Of a stretch of DNA of 64,000 nt, positions 18,101-24,620 are shown piece after piece. Under the pieces are notes generated by a model. It did no database searches. It saw nothing but the letters and a program-made list of their open reading frames with translations, and was not told the DNA's origin. Positions within the stretch are counted from its first letter, which is position 1; each line of letters opens with the position of its first letter. Source of the DNA: Noviherbaspirillum malthae. Its GTDB lineage: Bacteria > Pseudomonadota > Gammaproteobacteria > Burkholderiales > Burkholderiaceae_D. The position numbers and the translations under genes were made by a program. The stretch is from NCBI RefSeq assembly GCF_015352985.1, contig NZ_JACYXF010000017.1:39831-103830 (forward strand), read 5' to 3'.

Positions 18101-19699
18101 ATCGAACCAGTCATGTTCTTCCTGCTGTGCCAAGATTAGTTTCGCCAGTTCCTCCGGCATGACATCTCGACCCTGGAAGGAATAATTGCGCATGTGTTTG
18201 CCGGCAACTGCGCTGATCGTCTGATCGACATGGGAAATCTTCGCATGCAACTGGTTGAGCTCTGTCTCCAGGCTAGCAATCGTACTTTGTGCCCGGATCG
18301 GGTTCAGTGAAGATACGCGCGAGGCAATGGTCTGAATCGAATGCTCAAACTGTTTCATGCCGTCCCGCTCGTCGGACAGCAGAGAGACGCTTAGCGGACG
18401 AATCCTCTCCGGCAGCTTTTCCTGCAGAACCGCCAACGCAGATTCGCCTTTGGCTGTGACCAGTACGCGCTTGCCGTTTGCCAGATAATGCGAGATGACG
18501 TTGGCAATCGTGTGTGTCTTGCCTGTACCTGGAGGCCCTTGTACGACCACGCCGTCATTGCTCTCCAGTTTCTGGATGATGGAAACCTGCTCATCGTTGT
18601 AAGGCAAAGGAAAGAAAAGCTCAAAAGCCCCTGCAGGACTATCGCTGGAGGACAGGCCCCTGAATGGCTGTTCGGGACGCACCCGGACCTCGGAATCGCC
18701 GACCTCGACAAAACCGCGTATAACACCAGGCAGCGAATCGATGGTCTTGAGGTTTTCCTGCAGCCGGCGCACGTCTTCCAGGAAAATGTCGGCGGACCGT
18801 TTTCTTCCGAAAATGACCCAGGTGTTAGTCACCTTGAGCTGCTCTTCAGGTGAGGGCGGTGTGACGTCTTGCGTACGTTCTTCATAGGCGCCGGACGGGT
18901 CCAGGTGTCCAACTGCCGCTTTCAGAACCCCCTCGAAGGTAGATGTTTCAAAAGGGTTCACACGGTACGCGCCGGTGGCCAGCGAGCTTCTCCAGAACGC
19001 CTCGAGCTGACGAATGCCGGCCACATCCATTTCGGCATAGCAGTCTGCCTCAAGGCGCGGCTCAACGTCACGCGGACGAATTTCCAGATCGAAGTTTTGT
19101 TCGTTGAGCCTAATTTCGCAGGGCTGTACAAGCAGCGGATGCTTCAGTGCGGTAGCAAACCCGGGCTTCTTCCAGGCCGCATAGCCGATCCCCCAGACCA
19201 GCTCAATCGGTGTCTCCGCTCCCTCAGATTGTATGGTCTGTTGGAGCGAGAAAAGATGATTATAGTAGGCGATCGTCTTCCGCCTTGGCTGCTCGGACAT
19301 CGCCCAAGGTTCCCACTGATTCGCCACATACCAGTCGAAAATGACTTTGATGTCCGGGTGATCAGCAAGACGAAGACGTAATACTTCCCGCTTTCCATGC
19401 AGTGTAACGACCTCTGATTTCAGCTCAGGCTGCTTATCAGGACTCTTCGGCAGGTTCACCCACGGGCGAAGCTTGTCGCCCGGGTCCGGTGCTGCGATTT
19501 CCAACAGCCTCGGCACGCGCAGCCAAACGTCGTCCCCGTCTGTCTGTAGATGGAACTGGACCTCCGGCAGTCCTTTGAGCTCATGCTGATGCGCGACAAA
19601 ATAGTCGGTCGGGACAGAAAAGGCAGGCTTGATTTTTAGCCGTTCCGCTTTTTCGATGTACGTCAGCAGCTCCAGCACGCGGGAAATTGCCTCGTTCAT
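15179..19699 (-). CDS. Large SF1 (UPF1-like) helicase fused to a Vsr/MTES_1575-type endonuclease
   Basis: A 1506-aa predicted DNA or RNA helicase-nuclease. Walker A GPPGTGKTHT is at about residue 386, helicase motif II VVVDEASQSD at about 1072, motif III GDDKQVSP soon after, and motifs V-VI in NVALSRARDRMYLF at about 1303. The C-terminal 120 residues match the Vsr-like REase fold: HIDFVVEG, IECDGDRFHG and RQRVLERAGWTFWRCF. The middle is long and helical. It starts in an ATGA overlap with the RHH gene and ends in a TAATG overlap with the J-domain gene. Such helicase-nuclease fusions are common in phage-defence loci, which is the inferred role; the exact family is not claimed. Confidence 0.85.
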   Translation of the reverse strand: MNEAISRVLELLTYIEKAERLKIKPAFSVPTDYFVAHQHELKGLPEVQFHLQTDGDDVWLRVPRLLEIAAPDPGDKLRPWVNLPKSPDKQPELKSEVVTLHGKREVLRLRLADHPDIKVIFDWYVANQWEPWAMSEQPRRKTIAYYNHLFSLQQTIQSEGAETPIELVWGIGYAAWKKPGFATALKHPLLVQPCEIRLNEQNFDLEIRPRDVEPRLEADCYAEMDVAGIRQLEAFWRSSLATGAYRVNPFETSTFEGVLKAAVGHLDPSGAYEERTQDVTPPSPEEQLKVTNTWVIFGRKRSADIFLEDVRRLQENLKTIDSLPGVIRGFVEVGDSEVRVRPEQPFRGLSSSDSPAGAFELFFPLPYNDEQVSIIQKLESNDGVVVQGPPGTGKTHTIANVISHYLANGKRVLVTAKGESALAVLQEKLPERIRPLSVSLLSDERDGMKQFEHSIQTIASRVSSLNPIRAQSTIASLETELNQLHAKISHVDQTISAVAGKHMRNYSFQGRDVMPEELAKLILAQQEEHDWFDDEPSPAKDQKLPLDDADIHTLRQARIAVGENLTYLGMSLPSPASLPAWTELLNVHRDLVRARAIDEKVSQGNILALVDTRIETLEKARALVTFLEDRAELKQALASTNQRWISAFTRRLSQMLPDDPLLTALQQLMADVRVLDSTRKELLARAVEVPAGAESHEDFNDALTRLVAGKSAFSLPFGKGDARKLVAAVTTLGVPPAAKEDWECVRRLCAWRIDARKAIARWNALAGEFGLEPAADTTDGTFKIIVATQEHIETAHRLVFEFNGKLHGRLTEVFGKQTADRMNNGGEATLCIVLESLHAHADKERLAYAMKRHRELLQKLESHSADIVTNLRIFLSKTIGQASTDEAALEVTWAAMYEDLARVFKLQPALGDIKRVTAVIDAAGATNWANRLRTQPAGCDSDPVTPVRWMEAWQWRQAVMFLEQIDEHKKLRTLFEERRKLTAALARTYQDLIAEKTWLGVHNNSPVSVRQALQAYLNAVQAIGAGTGVKAVRFRKDAREAMQRAYQAVPCWVLPQWRVSETIPPIVGLFDLVVVDEASQSDIWALPSLLRGKKLLVVGDDKQVSPSAVGVANAHIMTLISRFLRHQPHGAQMTPDKSIYDLAKVVFAGNSVMLKEHFRCVPAIIEFSNREFYKGDIKPLRLPKANERLDPPLIDVFVKGGYRKGDVNPAEAEAILAEIEAILADKQLAGRSLGVVTLLGTAQAAHIQELVSRRIAPADVLERKIAVGPPPVFQGRERDIMMISMVLAPGDRAAPNRPDMNQRFNVALSRARDRMYLFRSVPESSFNDDTLNSRLIRHFRQPFHQDSVKVQVLREKCQSGFELEMFDELVKRGYRVQPQVPCGGYHIDFVVEGNEGRRLAIECDGDRFHGPGKWSDDMLRQRVLERAGWTFWRCFASSFVRRRNEVLEDLEQTLERLGIEPLGAESVDNTIWVHYKEVDPFGVDEGQDNEQITGIDEPNEESEVAE

Positions 19700-19902
19700 T
19701 CCTCGGCTCCCATGTGATTGATTTCGGAGCCTTCCGGTGATTGTTGAACTTCGCGAACCCCATGTCGTTCACAGTAGGCGAATAGCAGGGTTTCCATCAT
19801 GTTGGTCAAGCTGCGGTTTTCCCGCGCAGCGGCGGCCTCCAACAGCATTTTGAAGCGGGGAGAAACGCGAAAGCTTATCGAAACGTTCTTTTCGGAGGGC
19901 AT
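19696..19902 (-). CDS. Ribbon-helix-helix (CopG/Arc-like) small protein
   Basis: A 68-aa protein with an RHH pattern: the beta strand NVSISFRVSP, then two helices (RFKMLLEAAAARENRSLTNMMETLLFAYCERHG). RHH proteins bind DNA as dimers and are often autorepressors or antitoxins. Its stop overlaps the helicase start by 4 nt (ATGA). It is probably the operon repressor acting at the inverted repeat just upstream. Confidence 0.75.
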   Translation of the reverse strand: MPSEKNVSISFRVSPRFKMLLEAAAARENRSLTNMMETLLFAYCERHGVREVQQSPEGSEINHMGAEE

Positions 19903-19926
19903 CAGGTTGAATGGATTGCAGAATTT

Positions 19927-19962
19927 TTGTATAGAGAAATACGATACAAGATATCTCTACAA
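19927..19962. promoter_or_regulatory. Inverted repeat upstream of the RHH-helicase operon, candidate operator
   Basis: TTGTATAGAGA at 19927-19937 faces TCTCTACAA at 19954-19962, an imperfect dyad in an AT-rich stretch 25-60 nt before the RHH start. Its position suits autoregulation by the RHH protein. Confidence 0.5.
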
Positions 19963-20148
19963 TTTGGAATATCGATCAACAGGTCAAGCCGTGGAAAATT
20001 GGTCGATGTAAGACAGACCGTCAAAGAATGGTTGAAGGTCCTGCAGCCTTCGCGGGCACGAGACGATTTGCAACCGCTATACTGAAACGATTGCGACAGC
20101 CGGTTTGTGGTGGCAAGTTGGCCGTATCTCGACTTGGAATGGAAAGAA

Positions 20149-20733
20149 ATGAACAAGAGCGCTGTCACCCGCGAGCTGATCCAGGATGTCATGAACAATT
20201 TTTCGCTACCGCACACGAGTGCTCATGGTCCGGCGCATTGGGCGCGTGTGCGCTATAACGGGTTGCTCTTGTCTCAGTACAGCGGTGCGGATCCAGTGGT
20301 CGTGGAGCTATTCGCGTTCATTCACGACAGCCAGCGTCATAACGACGGTCACGATCCTCAGCATGGGCCGCGCGCTGCGGAGTACGCACTGCGAAAGAAT
20401 GGCGTGCTATTTAACCTGAGCGCGGAGCAGCTCGACGCGCTGGTGGAAGCCTGTCGCGGGCATACCAACGAGCGACTGAATGACTGCAGCACCGTACAAA
20501 CCTGTTGGGATAGCGATCGATTGGACTTGGGACGTGTGGGGATCATGCCGGATCCATATTATCTCGGCACGGCCGCAGCCAAGCGCCATGAAATACTGGA
20601 GCTGGCCTACGCACGCAGTATCGGCAAGCGATCGCGCGTATTACGGGAAACCGTATCCCGTGAAATGGTAGACCTGCTACGATATCTTCCTGACAATGAC
20701 GATAACTTCCAACGTGACCGTTTAAGCGATTGA
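20149..20733 (+). CDS. HD-domain protein (predicted phosphohydrolase)
   Basis: A 194-aa protein. The HD superfamily metal motif shows as AHGPAHWARV followed by the His-Asp doublet in FAFIHDSQRHNDGHDPQHGP, with a later aspartate in CWDSDRLDLGRVG. These are the usual H...HD...D positions. I chose ATG 20149 because GGAAAGA lies just upstream; an in-frame GTG at 20107 is possible. The substrate (nucleotide or other phosphate) is unknown. It is divergent from the RHH-helicase operon across about 250 bp. Confidence 0.7.
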   Translation: MNKSAVTRELIQDVMNNFSLPHTSAHGPAHWARVRYNGLLLSQYSGADPVVVELFAFIHDSQRHNDGHDPQHGPRAAEYALRKNGVLFNLSAEQLDALVEACRGHTNERLNDCSTVQTCWDSDRLDLGRVGIMPDPYYLGTAAAKRHEILELAYARSIGKRSRVLRETVSREMVDLLRYLPDNDDNFQRDRLSD

Positions 20734-21176
20734 CTCGGGACGGAAGGTATCCGAGGCAAGGGTAGCATCGCAATCGTAGGCGGGCTTTTTGAAGACAGGC
20801 ATGGGCAAATACGGAGGCGGGATAGACCTGGTGACGCCATCCGTTTTTAGCCGCGGCTTGCAGAAGACTGCCAGTGCCCCAGGGACGGAGCGGCACACTT
20901 GGGCCTGACTTTTCCCGATTTCCTACACGCCAACCGCACATCAGCGCAGGGTACTGCCATCCTCACGCCTGGATCCACAGTCTAGGAACTTGAACATTTC
21001 CGAAATAATCCCGGATTCTGCGTCCCAAAACGTGCATCAGATCACCGGAGATTGAGTACGCTGTAATCAAGAGACGTCAGTAGCGGGCCGATACAGCCAA
21101 CCGTCTCTTGAGACGGCAAAGGTCTTCTTTGTAGCGTACGCACTTCTAGTGCGCATCGATTGGGAGAGAAATTCGC
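20734..21176. other. Gene-free stretch with a palindrome near its right end
   Basis: No convincing coding frame. The perfect palindrome CCGTCTCTTGAGACGG at 21101-21116, about 60 nt before the next start, may be an operator or a leader hairpin. Nothing else was recognised. Confidence 0.5.
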
Positions 21177-21890
21177 ATGAAAAGCACGCAGCAGCACAAT
21201 AAGGCATCGTTGCATGCCCCAAACGACGGCAGATGCAGTCGAAAGCACGCCGGCGTCCTGCCCCCCAAAACCTTGCACAACATGCGAGAGGCGCGAGACC
21301 TACTCGCGGAACTGACCGGCAGGCGCGTATTACTCATCGGCGATCCAGACGACTTGCCGTGCCCTGAGGGTGCAATCACACGCGGTCCGCAGGTGATCGA
21401 GCTCCCGATTCGTCGGCATGCAGACCCGCAGGCGGCAGCTGAAGCGGCAGGGCACATTATCAATGGGTTGAAGGCTCTGGTCGCAGCGGAGATGCCAAAC
21501 ATCCTGCAAGGCGGCAGCAAGACGAGATTGCGGCTCAGTGTCGAAGGTTTCGCAGACGAACAGTATCTGTTTGCTAACGGGGAGGTGCGAGCCTGGGCCC
21601 GCACGGTATTCATTCTGTACGTTCCTCAGGCGATCGCCTTGCTGGATGAAGTGAGCTATGAGTTCATCTCGACCTGTTGCAACCGTGTCAAATCCGTCCA
21701 GGAAATCGGCGACTTGCCTGGCAAGCCCTGTTACATAACGGTCGAGCCGCTGCCCGAATGGACAATTGCCTGCTATTTGAGCGGGATTGATGCGAATCTG
21801 AAGATGCCATGGTGGTTAGATCCAAGCCTGAGCGATGACGAGCTTGCGGCCCGCCTGTCCTCGCCGGCACGAGAAGTGGCAGGCCATTAG
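21177..21890 (+). CDS. Hypothetical protein of unknown function
   Basis: A 237-aa soluble protein I do not recognise. It has an alpha/beta look (RRVLLIGDPDDLPCPEGA, VIELPIRRH, TVFILYVPQAIALLDE) and an acidic C-terminus (DPSLSDDELAARLSSP). No signal peptide or membrane segment is present. The start is ATG with GAGAG upstream. It is followed by a strong hairpin and is the last plus-strand gene before the ubiquitin-like operon, which runs toward it. Whether it belongs functionally to the defence-like genes nearby is unknown. Confidence 0.65.
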   Translation: MKSTQQHNKASLHAPNDGRCSRKHAGVLPPKTLHNMREARDLLAELTGRRVLLIGDPDDLPCPEGAITRGPQVIELPIRRHADPQAAAEAAGHIINGLKALVAAEMPNILQGGSKTRLRLSVEGFADEQYLFANGEVRAWARTVFILYVPQAIALLDEVSYEFISTCCNRVKSVQEIGDLPGKPCYITVEPLPEWTIACYLSGIDANLKMPWWLDPSLSDDELAARLSSPAREVAGH

Positions 21891-21893
21891 TAG

Positions 21894-21942
21894 TTGCTGC
21901 ATGCCGGGATCGGGCTAGGCACCCGGTCCCGGCATACAGCAA
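21894..21942. terminator. Strong hairpin between convergent genes
   Basis: A long stem, TTGCTG-ATGCCGGGA-CGGG pairing with CCCG-TCCCGGCAT-CAGCAA, lies 4 nt after the upstream stop and faces the converging E1 gene. There is no clear T-run, so it may act as a bidirectional barrier or mRNA stabiliser rather than a classical intrinsic terminator. Confidence 0.55.
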
Positions 21943-22144
21943 TCGACCGTGGACAGGGCTAGTGTATGAAAGGGCCAGTCGATCCTCTATTCTTTTGACA
22001 GGATTCTGGCGCTACTGTGCCAGCACCTCTTGTCTGGGCCAGCGATTAGCTGGACGGCTCTGCCATCGGATCTCTCGATGCAATTAACCTGGCCAGCATC
22101 GACAGGCTAAGCAAGGCCGGGAGACCACAATTCGTGTCGCCCGG

Positions 22145-22975
22145 TCAGCAGGCAGTGGGATCAAAATTCAAACTGGTTACGGAAAAAAACGGATCTCCAA
22201 TTTCCCCTTCACCGGAGTAGTGAGGACAAGGCACATCCTTGAGAAATTGCAGGCGCGCTCCAGGGCGCGTGATATGACGGTTCCCGTCGTACTGGATAAG
22301 TGAAGGCAGCGGCAAGTCCGAGTTCCACGGCAGCAGAAGCGAAACGGCGTGGCCGACAGCGATGGAAGCCAAGACGCCGTTTGGCCAAATCACTTGTGGC
22401 TTGCCGCCAGCCGCGCCATAGTTTTGTTGTTCTTGTTTCAATCGCTCAGTTGTCAAAATCCCGTTACACCACAAGCAATGCCCACCAGGCATGGAGAGTG
22501 CAACCTGACCTGATATGCCGAAACCATTCGCTACGCAGTGCACGTCCATGCCGATGTCGATATATGGAATCATAAAACGCCTGCAGAACTTCTCGAGTTC
22601 GTCGCGGGCGGTGAAGCTGTCTACGCATCCGATTACGATATCGCACGTCCTCAACAAGTCTCCACTTTCTTGCCAACGTCCAGCGATCTCGACGCGGGCT
22701 TCCGGATTTATTCGTAGAATCAGGTCGCGTATCACGTGGGGCTTTGGGCGTCGTAAGCGGGCATCACCAGGACAACTGCCGACCATGCGATTGAGGTTGG
22801 GGTCTTCAACATGATCAAAATCTGCAGCAACAATATTGCCGACGCCAGTATGAGCCAATTGTTGCGCCACATGCGAACCGCCGCCACAAAGACCGACAAT
22901 ACCGATCCTGCTACTGGCTAGCACTTCTTGGCTCTTGTCACCCAAAAAATCTTGGCGGGAATGTCGAATACTCAT
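22145..22975 (-). CDS. E1-like ThiF-family adenylyltransferase of the ubiquitin-like operon
   Basis: A 276-aa Rossmann-fold ThiF/E1 protein that would adenylate the C-terminus of the Ubl. The ATP loop is GLCGGGSHVA (residues 28-37), the DxD...NxNR region is ADFDHVEDPNLNR (51-63), and a Zn site is suggested by CLWC (167-170) and CPH (250-252). At the usual catalytic Cys position the sequence is QVIWPNGVLASIAVG (195-208), with no cysteine. The protein ends in a cysteine (residue 276). It is coupled to the JAB gene by an ATGA overlap and is last in the operon. The role as Ubl activator is inferred from family and context. Confidence 0.85.
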   Translation of the reverse strand: MSIRHSRQDFLGDKSQEVLASSRIGIVGLCGGGSHVAQQLAHTGVGNIVAADFDHVEDPNLNRMVGSCPGDARLRRPKPHVIRDLILRINPEARVEIAGRWQESGDLLRTCDIVIGCVDSFTARDELEKFCRRFMIPYIDIGMDVHCVANGFGISGQVALSMPGGHCLWCNGILTTERLKQEQQNYGAAGGKPQVIWPNGVLASIAVGHAVSLLLPWNSDLPLPSLIQYDGNRHITRPGARLQFLKDVPCPHYSGEGEIGDPFFSVTSLNFDPTAC

Positions 22976-23481
22976 GCGATTGCTCTCAATCCGGGTACTT
23001 GGGGGCCAACAACAACAAAGCCGTCAATCTCAATTGGGGGCTTATCACGATGCAGCCAGCACAACCCGGCCATCGAGTCATGGCTTAGGACAATTACCCC
23101 GTGGGGTAAAAAAGGGCGAACCTTGAAAAAGTCGGGAACAAACTTCGCATTTTCATGACGGTCAATGCGGCTGAACCTTGGCTTTCCGGAGTGCTCATGA
23201 CGATGAACATGAAACATTGCGACATTCCGGTTATAGGCGATCTCCAACGCCGAGCGGATCGCGTTGGAGTTCATCATGGCCCCGACACGCGGGTCGTCGA
23301 CATAGTCCTGGTCCATAACGGGATGGTAGGTATCGCCCAAAAGCAAAAGGCCATTCGCACCAAAACTCGACGCGCCACAGGCGATAAATCCCACTCGCTC
23401 GGCCGCGAAGTCGTGCGGCCTTGAAAGATCCCGATGAATTTCGTTCGACAGCCCTTGCGTCATCTTGAACGTGATTTTCAT
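22972..23481 (-). CDS. JAB/JAMM-family deubiquitinase-like metallopeptidase
   Basis: A 169-aa Prok-JAB type protein. The Zn motif is visible as Glu29 (AAERVGF), His91/His93 in FHVHRHEHSG, and Ser104/Asp107 in RFSRID. The spacing between HxH and Ser is three residues longer than the usual HxH-x7-S-x2-D unless H95/H97 serve, so metal ligands need confirming. ATG 23481 lies in an ATGA overlap with the E2 stop; a longer frame to 23562 is open but would overlap E2 extensively. Expected roles are trimming the Ubl tail after GG and removing it from targets. Confidence 0.82.
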   Translation of the reverse strand: MKITFKMTQGLSNEIHRDLSRPHDFAAERVGFIACGASSFGANGLLLLGDTYHPVMDQDYVDDPRVGAMMNSNAIRSALEIAYNRNVAMFHVHRHEHSGKPRFSRIDRHENAKFVPDFFKVRPFLPHGVIVLSHDSMAGLCWLHRDKPPIEIDGFVVVGPQVPGLRAIA

Positions 23482-23810
23482 CGGAGGGCTCCCAGGTGTG
23501 CAGAAAGAATCTTCATTGGCGATAAACTGGAGGGAACGTTGTTCCATGACCAGGTATGCCACGTCCGGCCCAGGATGTTATGTACGGTCCAGTTCTGGCC
23601 ACGTTGCGGAATCGGCTCGGCCAGGAAGAGACGGGTGGTGTAGCCGACATGCTGAACCGGACAGAGCAACGCATCGAGAACGCGCTCCTCGTCTCCGACA
23701 GCGATCTTCAACCCCGGCAGAAAGATATAGTCGATGCCGCTGTCGGGCATCACCCGCGGCGCCGAGACCAGCGCCGCGAGTTCCGCGAGAGAGTCATGAC
23801 CGATGCTCAC
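23478..23810 (-). CDS. E2/UBC-family protein (Prok-E2_E type), short and lacking a canonical catalytic Cys
   Basis: A 110-aa protein with the bacterial E2/UBC pattern: hydrophobic strands DYIFLPGLKIAV, VGYTTRLFLAEP, then the family signature GRTWHTWSWN (residues 81-90). The only cysteine is Cys50 (DALLCPVQ), before the strand that precedes the usual active site; no Cys follows. This fits the group of bacterial E2s annotated as E2/UBC family rather than canonical UBC enzymes. The start is GTG in a GTGA overlap with the Ubl stop, and the stop overlaps JAB by 4 nt. Confidence 0.75.
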   Translation of the reverse strand: MSIGHDSLAELAALVSAPRVMPDSGIDYIFLPGLKIAVGDEERVLDALLCPVQHVGYTTRLFLAEPIPQRGQNWTVHNILGRTWHTWSWNNVPSSLSPMKILSAHLGALR

Positions 23811-24079
23811 GACGATCCTCCACAGCGTACATGGGAAAGGAATTCCTCGTGGCCATGTACCTTATAGGTGTCTTCATCGGCGAGCGGATGGAATTTACCT
23901 CCCTTAACCAATTCCAGCTCGTAATCAAGCGGTACCCCCAGCAAGCTCTTCAGCGCTGCAACGTTATAGGTGTCCGCCGCGATTTCGCGTGGGTCGCCAT
24001 CAATCTTTACTTCGACAAAGCGGGGCTTTTTGTCATGAATCGTCACTTGGTCTTCGCGGTCAGGTGTCGCTTGTTGCAT
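23807..24079 (-). CDS. Ubiquitin-like protein (Multi_ubiq family, single domain)
   Basis: A 90-aa beta-grasp protein of the bacterial multiubiquitin family. The domain runs from about residue 18 (KPRFVEVKIDGDPREI) through VAALKSLLGVP and YELELVKGGKFHPL to HEEFLSHV. It ends CGGSS, so the Gly87-Gly88 pair is followed by two residues that need removal before activation, as in ubiquitin precursors. Relatives often have several domains; this has one. The start ATG has AAAGG about 7 nt upstream. It is first in the four-gene operon. Confidence 0.82.
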   Translation of the reverse strand: MQQATPDREDQVTIHDKKPRFVEVKIDGDPREIAADTYNVAALKSLLGVPLDYELELVKGGKFHPLADEDTYKVHGHEEFLSHVRCGGSS

Positions 24080-24177
24080 CTTGTTGCCTTTCTTTCAATG
24101 CATTGGTTAACGCGTCAATATCGAATACCAAGTGCGGCGCTGCTGGATTTCGCAATGGCAATCAAATGATATGCACC

Positions 24178-24239
24178 CCAAAGGTTAATGTCAACTATAT
24201 TGATAACCCTTTGGGTTAATAATAAAAAATTAACCCTTG
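24178..24239. promoter_or_regulatory. Operator array between the ubiquitin-like operon and the HigB/XRE-ImmA pair
   Basis: Three spaced sites share a TTAACCY core: CCAAAGGTTAAT (24178-24189), the palindrome TAACCCTTTGGGTTA (24204-24218) and TTAACCCTTG (24230-24239). They sit in the AT-rich divergent intergenic space, about 26 bp apart. The XRE protein encoded at 24613 is the obvious candidate ligand, possibly regulating both directions. This is an inference from position. Confidence 0.55.
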
Positions 24240-24290
24240 CCGTGGTCGTGACTTGCGATTTTTCACAAAGGGAAGTATCTTCGCGGGACA

Positions 24291-24620
24291 ATGGAAATTT
24301 TCTATGCATCTTCCGAAATAGAAGCTGCTGCACTATCAGAAGGCGCGCTCGCCAAGATTTTCGGGACAAATGCTCGTAAGGCTTGCCAACGGCTATTTGA
24401 TCTGGCCGCGACGGAGAGCCTTGCTGTGGCAGCTGCCTTGCCCATGCTCAAGCTGACTCAGCAAGCGGGAATGGCCCGCTTTTCCGTCAGCGTTTCTTCG
24501 ACTAACCGCATCCTTTTTGAACCCGTTCTCGACTCGGGAGCTGCCACTTCCGCAAAAGAGATCGATTTGGCCTCTGTAACTGCAGTCCGAATCCTTGCCC
24601 TGGGTGGAACTCATGACTAA
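24291..24620 (+). CDS. HigB/RelE-like killer-family toxin
   Basis: A 109-aa protein of the plasmid-maintenance killer (RelE fold) type. Recognisable parts are LAKIFGTNARKACQRLFDLAATESL and the closing ARFSVSVSSTNRILFEPV ... SVTAVRILALG, the usual FSVDL...RLIFEP...VTAVRI pattern. Such toxins are ribosome-dependent mRNA endonucleases. It overlaps the XRE-ImmA gene by 8 nt, giving the reverse toxin-first order seen in higBA. The pairing supports a toxin-antitoxin function, but activity is inferred. Confidence 0.8.
   Translation: MEIFYASSEIEAAALSEGALAKIFGTNARKACQRLFDLAATESLAVAAALPMLKLTQQAGMARFSVSVSSTNRILFEPVLDSGAATSAKEIDLASVTAVRILALGGTHD

Noticed and set aside
23482..23562. Upstream extension of the JAB gene
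   Set aside because: It would overlap the E2 gene by more than 80 nt, while ATG 23481 sits in an ATGA overlap like the other junctions.
24115..24369. An 84-aa minus-strand frame upstream of the Ubl gene
   Set aside because: It covers the operator array and the start of the HigB-like gene and shows no domain.
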